Source: JAFDWR01 sp038216655
Lineage (GTDB): Bacteria; Armatimonadota; Fimbriimonadia; Fimbriimonadales; Fimbriimonadaceae
Assembly (NCBI GenBank): GCA_038216655.1
Contig: JBBQPZ010000011.1
Coordinates: forward strand, 67,724-131,723
Length of the DNA: 64,000 nucleotides
Direction of reading: 5' to 3'
In this document: one piece after another, positions 31,128 to 39,759 of the stretch
How the letters are laid out: each line of letters begins with the position of its first letter
How positions within the stretch are numbered: the first letter of the stretch is position 1
Position numbers and translations under genes: made by a program
Notes under the pieces: model-generated
Databases searched by the model: none
Told to the model about the DNA's origin: nothing
What the model saw: the letters and a program-made list of their open reading frames with translations, nothing else

Positions 31128-32926
31128 TACGACCTCCTAGCGAACAGCCACCATTCGCCCGACAGCACGAGAAGGAGAATCAGGCCGAGCGGCCGCCAGA
31201 AGTCGGTCAACCGCATCGGCGCGGGCACCGCCTTGACTTGCCCCCCGCCGAGCGACACGTTGTCGACGGGCCGGACGTCCGACTCGCGCTCGGATCGGAG
31301 GCTGGCGTACACATCCTTCTTCTGGCTGCCAACCGAGAGACGGTAGTGCCCGAAGGTGTCCAGGGAACGAATCACCGCATTGCCTCCCGTCGGCTCGACG
31401 TTCAGGCCGGTGCCGTCGGGACTCTCGACATGGACCGTCGACTTGGTTGGAATCGCAAACGACGCTCCTGCCTTCACGCCAAGGATGTTGGACGAAGCCT
31501 CGCCCGACAGGAAGTCGAGCGCATTGGCAATGAAGATCGGGAAGCTCGCTTGGAGCGGGAGGTCCGATTTCAGCGGCTCGAAGGCAACGTAGACGTGTCG
31601 TTGAGACCCTCGCGAGAGCACGACTAACGGCCCCTTATTGCCGAGCATGACCGTCTCGCCTTCCGCTTTCGCCTCCACCCTCTGCGCGCGCTCAATGTAT
31701 ACGTCCTGAAGATCCACGCCCTTCATGAGCGGCGTATCCGAGGTGCTGACGAATTGGGGCTTGTCGATTTCGCCTCGCGCGGTAACGGGCGAGTTGGGTC
31801 CGGCTTGGCCAAGAGTGAGCACGCCCCGGGAGGGCACCGGCTTCTCCGGAATTCCGTCGAACACGACCAGATCATAGGGCGCGAGCGCGGCGGGAAGTTC
31901 GGTCGTCTTGTCCAGGGTCACCCGCGGGTCGAGGGCGAGCGCACGTTCCAGGAATATGTTGCCTTTAGTCAATAGCAAGACGTGGAGAGACGCGCCCGGG
32001 TTGGCGATGGTGACCGCGTAGTTGTCGGCGGCAAGGGTGTCCTTGACATCGAGGTTCACCTCGAGAACCTTCGCCGTGGCGGGGGCGGAGAGGGTCTTGC
32101 CCCAGGTCTTCCCGGGAGCCACGGTCGCCTTCTCCGAGTCGATCAGATGGCCGTCGGCGGTGATCGTCACGGGGGCTTCCATCGGCACGTTGCCGGTGTT
32201 GGTGATCGCGCAGTAGAGCTGTCGCCCGGCGGGGGTGTCCGTGGTGCCAAAGGCGGAGATGGCGAGGTTATCGCCGCGCACGCCGATCTTGCGATAGACC
32301 ACCGCCGCCTTTCCGGGGGCAAAGTCCTTGATCGCCTCAAAATCACCGTCCGAGAGGAGCACGATCCGGCCCGACTCCAGTGAGCCAACCAGCGCCGAGC
32401 CAAGGCGAAGGGCACCGCCCACATCGACCTCCGAATCGTAGCGCCGCAGCTTGTCGAGGGCGAGAATCTCGCGACCGGCGTCGTTCGAGAGCGCGACGAT
32501 CACCCGTGGGCTAGGCCCGGCCTCGATCACCGCGATGCGGTCCCCGGCTTTCGCGCTTCGAATCGCGTCGCGGACCTGGTTCTTGGCATCCTCGAAACGA
32601 TTGGGCGAGACATCCGTCGCGCCCATGCTGGCGGACGCGTCGATGACGAACACGGTTGCTTCACCGGTCAGTCCGCGTTGCTTAATCTGCGGACCCGCGA
32701 ACGCGAGGACGGCGAGGGCAAGGGCGAGCAACTGGAGGATCAGCAGCCAACTGAATCGGAGGCGCTGGATCAAGGCGTTGGCGCGAACTTCCTCGGTGCG
32801 TGCGGGCCAGAGAAAGGTCGCGGGCACGCGCATGTCACGCCGCCGCATCCGAAGTAAGTACAGCGCGATGAGAATCCCCGCCAGGGGGATCAGCCAAGCG
32901 AGCGCGGACGGGTTTTGGAAGCTCAA
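31127..32926 (-). CDS. BatA/BatB-like membrane protein with VWA domain
   Basis: About 599 residues. TTG 32926 overlaps the DUF58 stop as TTGA and gives the family-like N-terminus LSFQNPSALAWLIPLAGILI, a membrane helix followed by the basic loop LRMRRRDMRVPATFLW; the longer frame upstream is not conserved. A second helix precedes the VWA domain with MIDAS motif DASASM (about 90-95). A long beta-rich region with a GATase-like segment (LVVFDGIPEKPVPSRG) follows. A C-terminal helix (FWRPLGLILLLVLSGEWWLF) ends in ARRS. VWA proteins of this type work with MoxR ATPases. Confidence 0.82.
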   Translation of the reverse strand: MSFQNPSALAWLIPLAGILIALYLLRMRRRDMRVPATFLWPARTEEVRANALIQRLRFSWLLILQLLALALAVLAFAGPQIKQRGLTGEATVFVIDASASMGATDVSPNRFEDAKNQVRDAIRSAKAGDRIAVIEAGPSPRVIVALSNDAGREILALDKLRRYDSEVDVGGALRLGSALVGSLESGRIVLLSDGDFEAIKDFAPGKAAVVYRKIGVRGDNLAISAFGTTDTPAGRQLYCAITNTGNVPMEAPVTITADGHLIDSEKATVAPGKTWGKTLSAPATAKVLEVNLDVKDTLAADNYAVTIANPGASLHVLLLTKGNIFLERALALDPRVTLDKTTELPAALAPYDLVVFDGIPEKPVPSRGVLTLGQAGPNSPVTARGEIDKPQFVSTSDTPLMKGVDLQDVYIERAQRVEAKAEGETVMLGNKGPLVVLSRGSQRHVYVAFEPLKSDLPLQASFPIFIANALDFLSGEASSNILGVKAGASFAIPTKSTVHVESPDGTGLNVEPTGGNAVIRSLDTFGHYRLSVGSQKKDVYASLRSERESDVRPVDNVSLGGGQVKAVPAPMRLTDFWRPLGLILLLVLSGEWWLFARRS

Positions 32927-33807
32927 GTTCGGACCCACCCCTCGCGTTTCCAAACGTCGCGGGCGATCTCGCTGACGGAATCGCCGGGCCGGACTAGCGC
33001 ATAGCGACCGCCGATTCGAAGCATGGTGTCGGCGATCGCTTGATTGTGTTCAGTGAGGCGACGGCGATAGTCGGCGAGAGCCATACCGTTCGCCGTGATC
33101 TCGACGGGAGCACCCGTCTCGGCATCCAAAAGCCGGAGATCGCCTTCGAGATCGGGATCGAGCTCGATATCACTTAGGACTTGGAGAAAGAAGACCTCGT
33201 GACCGCGGCCGCGGAGCATTCGAAGGGCGGTTGGGGCGTCAGGATCGAGTCCGTCGCTGAAGACGATCACAAGGCCGGCGCGCGCACTGGAGTTGGCGAA
33301 CTCGCGCAGGCTCTCGGCCAGCGCGCGACTCTCCCCTCCGGCCATGCTCGACGCCCATGTCATCAGTCGCATACTGGAGGCACGCCCGCGTAGGGGAGCG
33401 GAGGGCGCTTCCCGTCGGCCAAGGTTGCGCGGATAGACCGCGTCGCCCCCGGCGAGCCCGATCAACCCCATCGCCGCAGCCAGCCGGACGGCCGCCGAGA
33501 GTTTCGTCGGTTCACCGAATTCCATGGAGGGGGAGGCGTCGAGAAGGAGGTGCACCGCCAGGTCCTCCTCGTCGCGGTAGGTCTTCATGATCGGGGTCTC
33601 AAGCCGGGCCAGGACGTTCCAATCCAGGTGCCGCAGGTCGTCGCCCTCGGAGTACTCCCGGTAGTCGGCGAATTCGATGCTGATTCCCTTGCGTCGTGTC
33701 AGTCGCTCTCCGCGGACGCGCCCGGGGAACGAGCCACGAGGGTTCAGCCGCAGCCCCTCAAGGATGCGCATCTCCGCCGGACTCAGGACGAACGAGCTGG
33801 TCAGCAT
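32923..33807 (-). CDS. DUF58 domain protein (VWA-like)
   Basis: 294 residues, the usual size. The signature is FADYREYSEGDDLRHLDWNV then LARLETPIMKTYRDEEDL, followed by a VWA-type fold with DASPSM at the metal site. DUF58 genes almost always sit between a moxR gene and VWA genes, as here, and are thought to link the ATPase to its VWA partners. The start MLTSSFVLSPAEM is 11 bases after the moxR stop. There are no membrane helices, so it is probably cytoplasmic. Confidence 0.9.
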   Translation of the reverse strand: MLTSSFVLSPAEMRILEGLRLNPRGSFPGRVRGERLTRRKGISIEFADYREYSEGDDLRHLDWNVLARLETPIMKTYRDEEDLAVHLLLDASPSMEFGEPTKLSAAVRLAAAMGLIGLAGGDAVYPRNLGRREAPSAPLRGRASSMRLMTWASSMAGGESRALAESLREFANSSARAGLVIVFSDGLDPDAPTALRMLRGRGHEVFFLQVLSDIELDPDLEGDLRLLDAETGAPVEITANGMALADYRRRLTEHNQAIADTMLRIGGRYALVRPGDSVSEIARDVWKREGWVRT

Positions 33808-33818
33808 GCCCGCACTCT

Positions 33819-34823
33819 CTAGACTCGAATCGGGTCGCGGTCACCGGCCTCGACGGCGGCCAAAACCTCGCCGAGCACCGAGTCCGCGGTCATGCCATCC
33901 GCTTCCGCCTCGAAGTTCAGCAGGATGCGATGGCGAAGCGCGGGCAGATAGGCCTTGTTGAGGTCTTCCTTGGACACGTTGAACCGCCCGGCGAGGAGGG
34001 CGAAGATCTTGCCTGCGGTGATCAGGCTCTGAGCGCCGCGGGGCGAAGCGCCGTACCGCAGATAGCGTTTGGCGACCGAGGTGGAACCGTCGCCGGACGG
34101 GTGGGTCGCGAGGGTCAGCGAGATCGCGTAGTCGAGGACGTTTGAGGCAACGGGGACTTCGCGGACGATGCCGCGCATTCGCATGACGTCCTCCGCCCCG
34201 GCCACCGACTTCGGCTCTCGACCCTCGATGCCGGTGGTCTTGGTGACGACCTCCGCCAATTCGGCGCGAGTGGGATAAGGGACGAGGAGCTTGAAGAAGA
34301 ACCGGTCGAGTTGGGCCTCGGGAAGCGGGTAGGTGCCTTCCTGCTCGATCGGGTTCTGGGTGGCCATCACGAGGAACGGCTCGGGGAGTTCGTGGCGCTT
34401 TCCACCGACGGTGACGCCTCGCTCCTGCATCGCTTCGAGCATTGCCGATTGAGTCTTGGGGGTCGCGCGGTTGATCTCGTCGGCGAGGACGAGGTTGGCG
34501 AAGATCGGTCCGCGTCGGAATTCGAACGACCGCGCCCCCGAGTCGGCGTGAGCGAGCACGTTGGTGCCGGTCACGTCGGCGGGCATCATGTCCGGAGTGA
34601 ACTGCACGCGGCTGAAATCGAGGCTGAGGGCCTTCGAGAGCGAGCGAACGAGCAGGGTCTTGCCAAGGCCGGGCATCCCTTCGAGGAGCACGTGGCCGTT
34701 GGCGGCCAGGCCGGCCAAGACCCCTTCGACGATATCGGCTTGGCCGATGATCGCCGCTCCTACTTCGGATCGGATTGCGGCGAAGGTGTCGCAAAACCAT
34801 TTAGCATCTTGTTCGTTGGCCAT
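33819..34823 (-). CDS. MoxR-family AAA+ ATPase
   Basis: 334 residues. Walker A is GMPGLGKT (about 49-56), Walker B is LVLADEINRA, sensor 1 lies in FLVMATQNPIEQEGTYPLPE and the lid domain is complete. MoxR ATPases act as chaperones that assemble or activate protein complexes together with VWA partners, three of which are encoded directly downstream (DUF58 and two membrane VWA proteins). It starts 14 bases after the coiled-coil gene. Confidence 0.94.
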   Translation of the reverse strand: MANEQDAKWFCDTFAAIRSEVGAAIIGQADIVEGVLAGLAANGHVLLEGMPGLGKTLLVRSLSKALSLDFSRVQFTPDMMPADVTGTNVLAHADSGARSFEFRRGPIFANLVLADEINRATPKTQSAMLEAMQERGVTVGGKRHELPEPFLVMATQNPIEQEGTYPLPEAQLDRFFFKLLVPYPTRAELAEVVTKTTGIEGREPKSVAGAEDVMRMRGIVREVPVASNVLDYAISLTLATHPSGDGSTSVAKRYLRYGASPRGAQSLITAGKIFALLAGRFNVSKEDLNKAYLPALRHRILLNFEAEADGMTADSVLGEVLAAVEAGDRDPIRV

Positions 34824-34837
34824 GAGTTCTCTTGAGA

Positions 34838-36457
34838 TCAGTTTCGTTTCAGGGATTCGAAATATTCTTTGACGCGCTTCTGCTGGTCGGCCGGAATTTG
34901 CTGGCGGTTGATCGCCGACTCGGCGCGACGACGATAGCTGGGTAGCACTTGCTGGTAGGGCACACGACTTCGCTTGCCCAGGGAGGCGGGGCCACGGATT
35001 TCGATGTAGGTTTCCTCGCCCTTGTCCTGACGGTCGCCGGTCACGCCTACGATCTGTGTCTTTCCCTGGCCGGGAACCGGCTTATCGAGCTTGTTGATCT
35101 TGCCTGAGTCGCCATGCCAGATGTCCTGGGTCGGAGCTCCGGGGCTATTGCTCTGCCCGCTACCGGTCACACCCCCCGGAATCGGCAAGAGCCCGAAGGC
35201 GCCCAGCAAACCAGCCCCCATCTCAATCTTCGCGCCGTTCTTGAGAGCATCTTCCAGTGCCTGCTTCATCGCCTCCAGGTACTCCTTCATCGCCTTATCG
35301 TCTTTGAGCTTCTCGGCGAGTTCTTCGAGCTCCTTTTGCATCTCTTCGAGCTGCTCTTTCGTGAGGCTCGGCTGACCTTCTAGGGCAGTCTGATCCGCGT
35401 TCTTCGCGAGCTTTTGCGCAAGCTCCTGGATCTCCTTGTAAAGGGGATTGGACTGCATTCGCGCGATCATGTCCTTCACCGCTTGCGAGAGCTTCATTTG
35501 CAGCGCCTTGTTCTCTTGCATTGCCTTGGAGAGCTCGCTTTGCTTGGCTTGCATCTGCGCTCGCTCGGAGGGGGACAGATTCTGCTTGGCGAGATCCTGC
35601 TTGAGGGCGTCCATCTGCTTTTGAAGTTCCTGCCCTTTGTTCTGAGCATCGGCCAACTTCGCTTGCAGGTCTTTCGTTTCCTTCGCGTCGCGATCGGCTT
35701 TCGCCATCCGGTCTTGGGCGGTCATCGCTTGGCGTATCGATTGCTCACTCTTCTTCGCGTTCTCACGGGTGAGTTCGTCCGCCTTTTTGGCCAACTCGTT
35801 GGCCTTCTGCATCGCCTCTTGCTTGTCCATCCGAGCCTTCTCAAGTTCCTTCTGGAACCGCTTGAGCTCGGCGGCGAGGTCCTTCTCTTCTTTGGAAGGC
35901 TGTTTGGACGTGGCTTCGAATTCTTTACGGACGCGCTCGACGGTCTTGCCGGTCGTCTTCAGTTCGTCCCGCTCCTTCTTCTGCTGATCCGAGAGCAGCA
36001 ACGGGCTGTTGCCGAGCATGAAGACGGCGGAAGCGAGGATGGCGGTAGCGATCATCGCTCCGTGCCAACGGTTCGGCCGAATGGGATAGAGCGTCGACGG
36101 CTTGAGATGTTGAACACGCGAATGCGCATCGGCGGCAAGGGCGGCGTCAAGGCCCCCACTCCCGTCCCGCTCCATGGTCGTGCGAAGCCGATCTTGGAGG
36201 TTGCCGCGGCGATCAACGCTGCTCGCGAGGGCATCCAGCGGAACCGGAAGGAAAGCCCCCACGAGCGCACCGAGTACCGCGCATCCGGCAAAGAGGACAC
36301 CCAGCCCCGACCACTCGGCGGTAGCCAGGCGGAACCAATCGAGAGCACCCCACCCGAGGCATGCGAGAGCGCCGCCGAAGCCTACCACCGCGAGCCCGCG
36401 CCATGCGCGGATCAGACGAACGCGACGTCCAAACCGATCGAGATCGTGCGACTTCAT
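34838..36457 (-). CDS. Membrane-anchored long coiled-coil protein
   Basis: About 539 residues. ATG 36457 overlaps the permease stop as TGATG; the frame is open 73 codons upstream but that is inside the permease gene. Two N-terminal membrane helices (about 20-38 and 45-65) and another at about 130-148 precede a very long charged helix (about 160-400) rich in Lys, Glu, Gln and Met, a strong coiled coil. A Gly/Pro-rich part (GAFGLLPIPGGVTGSGQSN) and a C-terminal domain with ETYIEIRGPASLG and YFESLKRN follow. It resembles DUF4175-like proteins found near moxR genes. It may scaffold the complex. Confidence 0.75.
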   Translation of the reverse strand: MKSHDLDRFGRRVRLIRAWRGLAVVGFGGALACLGWGALDWFRLATAEWSGLGVLFAGCAVLGALVGAFLPVPLDALASSVDRRGNLQDRLRTTMERDGSGGLDAALAADAHSRVQHLKPSTLYPIRPNRWHGAMIATAILASAVFMLGNSPLLLSDQQKKERDELKTTGKTVERVRKEFEATSKQPSKEEKDLAAELKRFQKELEKARMDKQEAMQKANELAKKADELTRENAKKSEQSIRQAMTAQDRMAKADRDAKETKDLQAKLADAQNKGQELQKQMDALKQDLAKQNLSPSERAQMQAKQSELSKAMQENKALQMKLSQAVKDMIARMQSNPLYKEIQELAQKLAKNADQTALEGQPSLTKEQLEEMQKELEELAEKLKDDKAMKEYLEAMKQALEDALKNGAKIEMGAGLLGAFGLLPIPGGVTGSGQSNSPGAPTQDIWHGDSGKINKLDKPVPGQGKTQIVGVTGDRQDKGEETYIEIRGPASLGKRSRVPYQQVLPSYRRRAESAINRQQIPADQQKRVKEYFESLKRN

Positions 36458-38013
36458 CAACTTGGCCTCATCGCGGGAGCACGTTGCTGCTCGATCGTAT
36501 GCGCCCAGTAGGTGATGCCAAGTGCCGTTATGCCCATGAAAAGAGTCAACGCCAGCGTCCTCATCGGGTGGGTCGACCACTGCCACACCGGAGAGAGCGG
36601 GTACGCGTCCCAAACCGTGGGTCCGGTGCCAAAGAACGCACCCGTCGCCGCGAGGAACGGAAGGGGCAGCAGCCACATGATGACGAGTCCTCCGTAATGC
36701 AGCGTCCGCGCGGTGCGGAGGTTCTTACTGACGGCGGAGGTTAATCGGCCGATCGACCACGCCCCAAAGAGCAGCACAAATCCCCAAAGCAGGATGATGA
36801 AGAATCGAACCGGAGGGAAGTCACCGGTCCCAAAGAGTGCACCAAGCATGGCGGCGAGCCCCGATACCGTGACCAAAGCGAACAGATAGGGCAGTCCGCC
36901 CGAAGGGGTCCCACGGAAGAGCCGCCGGAAGTTGAACGTGCCGTCGAGTTGGAACTTCGATTCAGCCGATCGGGAATAGCAAGTGAGGAACGGGACGATC
37001 AAACCCACGAAGACAATCCACCCAGCGAAACTTGTGCCCAGGATCGGCCAAACCAGCGATGAGCGGCCCGAGCCGAACGCACCGCGAACCGCGTTGAATG
37101 TGCCCACCGTCGCGCAGGCGAAGAGGAACGAGGCGAATCCGTAGCCAATGAGCCCCTGAATCCGCAAGGCCAGGGTCTCCCTCGACCCGGCGGGGCTCAT
37201 GGACGAGGCGGCACCGAGGAGGACGAGCCGGCACAGAAACAGGGTGTAGAGGGCGACCAGAACGAGATTCGGGACGTGGTAGGTTCCGATCTCCATGTAC
37301 GTACCCGCCGCGCGCGCGACCAGGAACGGGCTCAATCCAATCGAGAAGGGTGCCTCGGTGGTGCGGTGCAGATACATCAAGCCCATCGAAGCGGACCCGA
37401 AGCCGCTCACGATGCCCAGGTAGATAAGGACGGTCAGATAGCTCCAGATGAAGGCCGAAACCACGCTCGCGCTAACGGTCGAGAACAGGAGCGCGATCGC
37501 GGTAAAGAGCAGGCCGTGAAGAGAGAGCAGAGCGTAAGCCTGAAGCACATCTGACCAGGTCGCACCGCCGAGAACTACGCAGGAAGCGGTGACCGGCAGC
37601 GACAACACGAGGAGCATCCAAACGTAGCGGTAACTCGAGATCAGCTTGCCAACGAGGAGATATTTCGGCGAGACAGGGGCGGAGAAGATGAGGTCGAGCG
37701 AGTGTCTTTGTCGCTCCGAAACGATGGCCGACGCGGTGAGAGCGGGAGCGATCGTCGAGATGAGGAAGGCGAGCAGGTAAGTCGTGGATTGGTAATACAA
37801 CTGCAGGCGGCGCTGGGCCTCTGAGATGGAGATACGCCCGGTCTCCACGTTCGACGAGTAAAACAGGAGCGCGAAGCCGATCAGGACGAGCAGGTACAGC
37901 GTCCAAATCCAGGCCGGTCGATTGCCTCTCAGTTGGGTGCGAAAGTCTCGCACCGCGGCCGCGTTCCCCACGTAAACGCGAAGATTGTCGCGAATCCACG
38001 CGCCCGGTGCCAC
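36457..38013 (-). CDS. ABC-2 type permease subunit, large
   Basis: 518 residues with about twelve hydrophobic segments. After a cytoplasmic start (NAAAVRDFRTQLRGNRPAW), the segment IVSERQRHSLDLIFSAPVSP is the hallmark loop of ABC-2 permeases, with a second related half (six more helices). It starts with GTG overlapping the ATPase stop (TAGTG). It probably pairs with the permease at 38935 around the ATPase at 38013 as an asymmetric exporter, as in GldA-F-G-like systems. Confidence 0.82.
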   Translation of the reverse strand: MAPGAWIRDNLRVYVGNAAAVRDFRTQLRGNRPAWIWTLYLLVLIGFALLFYSSNVETGRISISEAQRRLQLYYQSTTYLLAFLISTIAPALTASAIVSERQRHSLDLIFSAPVSPKYLLVGKLISSYRYVWMLLVLSLPVTASCVVLGGATWSDVLQAYALLSLHGLLFTAIALLFSTVSASVVSAFIWSYLTVLIYLGIVSGFGSASMGLMYLHRTTEAPFSIGLSPFLVARAAGTYMEIGTYHVPNLVLVALYTLFLCRLVLLGAASSMSPAGSRETLALRIQGLIGYGFASFLFACATVGTFNAVRGAFGSGRSSLVWPILGTSFAGWIVFVGLIVPFLTCYSRSAESKFQLDGTFNFRRLFRGTPSGGLPYLFALVTVSGLAAMLGALFGTGDFPPVRFFIILLWGFVLLFGAWSIGRLTSAVSKNLRTARTLHYGGLVIMWLLPLPFLAATGAFFGTGPTVWDAYPLSPVWQWSTHPMRTLALTLFMGITALGITYWAHTIEQQRAPAMRPS

Positions 38014-38942
38014 TATTGGACGGCTCCTGTAGTGAGCTTTAGGAACACGTCCTCAAGGTTGGCTTCTTCTTCTCGGAACCCGATGACACGATGGCCCGCC
38101 ATCACCAGGCTCGCCAAGAAGGCGGCCTGCGCTTCGTGGTCACCCTCGAATTCCAGGCGAATTGTGAAGTCCCCAACCATCAGGGCGGCCTTTACGTGGG
38201 GTTGCTTTCCAACGAAGTCCAGCGCCGCGCCGATGCCATCGAGGAGGCGAATCTCGAGGGTGTGGGCGGCATGAATTCCGCGCACGACCTGGTCGACCGA
38301 GCCAAACGCAAGCAACTCACCCCGTTCGATAATGCCGACCGTGTTGCAGAAGTCGGCGAGTTCGGGGAGGATGTGCGACGAAACGATCACGATCTTTCCC
38401 ATTCGGCCCAACTCCGCGATCAGCTCTTTCAGTTCGGCGCGAGCGCGGGGGTCGAGACCGCTTGCGGGCTCGTCGAGAAGGAGGAGCAGCGGGTCGTGGA
38501 CCAGACAGCGTGCCAGGCAAAGGCGCTGCTGCATGCCTCGGCTGAGCGACTGGACGAACGCATCCCGCTTGACCGTGAGGTCGGTCAGCGACAAAACGTT
38601 CGCGATCACGTTCTGCCGCTGGTCCTTCGGCACTTGGTAAATCGTCGCGAAGAAATCGAGATACTCCCAGACTTTGACGTCGTCGTAAAGGCCGAAGAAA
38701 TCCGGCATGTAGCCGATCATTCGTCGAATCGCCATGGGATTGGTCCGGATATCGACGCCATTCAGCGTCGCAGTGCCGGAGGTCGGTTCGAGAAGGGTAG
38801 CGAGCATCCGAATCGTCGTGGTCTTCCCGGCACCGTTCGAGCCGATGAAACCAAAGATGTCGCCAGGCATCAAGGTAAGCGACAATCCCTTCACGGCGGT
38901 TAACGGACCGTATTCCTTGCGGAGGTTCTGAATCTCAAGCAT
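38013..38942 (-). CDS. ABC transporter ATP-binding protein of the operon
   Basis: 309 residues. Walker A is GSNGAGKTT (about 34-42), Q-loop GYMPDFFGLYDDV, signature LSRGMQQRL, Walker B LLLLLDEPASGLDP and the switch His in IVSSHILPEL. The 80-residue C-terminal extension is common in exporters of this subfamily. The ATG overlaps the end of the upstream permease gene by 8 bases. It energises the two flanking permeases. Confidence 0.93.
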   Translation of the reverse strand: MLEIQNLRKEYGPLTAVKGLSLTLMPGDIFGFIGSNGAGKTTTIRMLATLLEPTSGTATLNGVDIRTNPMAIRRMIGYMPDFFGLYDDVKVWEYLDFFATIYQVPKDQRQNVIANVLSLTDLTVKRDAFVQSLSRGMQQRLCLARCLVHDPLLLLLDEPASGLDPRARAELKELIAELGRMGKIVIVSSHILPELADFCNTVGIIERGELLAFGSVDQVVRGIHAAHTLEIRLLDGIGAALDFVGKQPHVKAALMVGDFTIRLEFEGDHEAQAAFLASLVMAGHRVIGFREEEANLEDVFLKLTTGAVQ

Positions 38943-39759
38943 GCTTTCTCCTCAAACGAAACGCTCCGTCGCCGTCTTCGGACTCAAGGGTCCGCACCGT
39001 GTAAAGAAACAAGAGGAACGCGCCCAGCAGATACGCCAGCGAGACGAGTATGGCGGGGCCCGCGGCCCCAGCAGAACTTGTGGCCTCACCGGCCTCGTAC
39101 AGCTTCCAAAGCGCGTAGAAAGGATGAGCAGCCATCATGGTGTCGAAGGTAGTTCGCTCGCCGCCAAGTCCCAATCCGATCAGGTAGGGCAACACAACCA
39201 GGAGCATGGCGATCAACGCGATCGTGCCGCCAAGGGCAGAAAAAGCTCGCTTGGCCCGAGCCGAGACCGCGAACCCGAGGGCGATGAGCAACAGGCCGAA
39301 GCTCAGAGATAGCAACTCCGCGAGGAAGGTGAGCAGGAACGACGTGCGTTGATAGCCGACGACGGTGATCAGCACCGGCAGGAAGAAGAAGGCGGTCGTC
39401 GCCAGGACCCCCGCGATGCAGCCGAGGAGCTTCCCGATGACGATCTGGGACTTCCGGATCGGGGCGACGAGAAGCAGGTCCCAACTGCGCCGCTCCCGTT
39501 CTCCCGCGAACACGCCATGGGAGATCGACGGGACGACCAAGACGTACAACCCTGTCTGCGCAATGATCACCGAAATCGGGGGGATCGAACTCGCGGCATT
39601 CCAGATCGACCCGGTTAAGATGAGCAGGGCAAGCCCGGCGAGAATCATGACCGCCATATTGAGGGACTCGTTCCCGGAGGGTCGGAGAAAGCGCCTCATG
39701 AGCCGCCGGGACTCGATCAGCATCGGGTTCTCGGTCACCATCGACTTCCACCAACTCAC
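38935..39759 (-). CDS. ABC-2 type permease subunit, small
   Basis: 274 residues with six membrane helices. The loop VFAGERERRSWDLLLVAPIR is the ABC-2 signature, similar to GERERxxxDLLLxxP found in GldF-type permeases. It starts with GTG overlapping the previous stop as GTGA. The last residues (FRLRRKHA) are basic and cytoplasmic. It is the second gene of the operon. Confidence 0.88.
   Translation of the reverse strand: MSWWKSMVTENPMLIESRRLMRRFLRPSGNESLNMAVMILAGLALLILTGSIWNAASSIPPISVIIAQTGLYVLVVPSISHGVFAGERERRSWDLLLVAPIRKSQIVIGKLLGCIAGVLATTAFFFLPVLITVVGYQRTSFLLTFLAELLSLSFGLLLIALGFAVSARAKRAFSALGGTIALIAMLLVVLPYLIGLGLGGERTTFDTMMAAHPFYALWKLYEAGEATSSAGAAGPAILVSLAYLLGAFLLFLYTVRTLESEDGDGAFRLRRKHA

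Noticed and set aside
35414..36511. 365-residue Leu/Arg-rich plus-strand open frame
   Set aside because: It is the antisense image of the Lys/Glu/Gln-rich coiled-coil gene, which explains its odd Leu-rich composition.
36458..36676. 73-residue N-terminal extension of the coiled-coil protein
   Set aside because: It lies within the permease gene in another frame. The TGATG junction at 36455-36459 gives a well-placed start.
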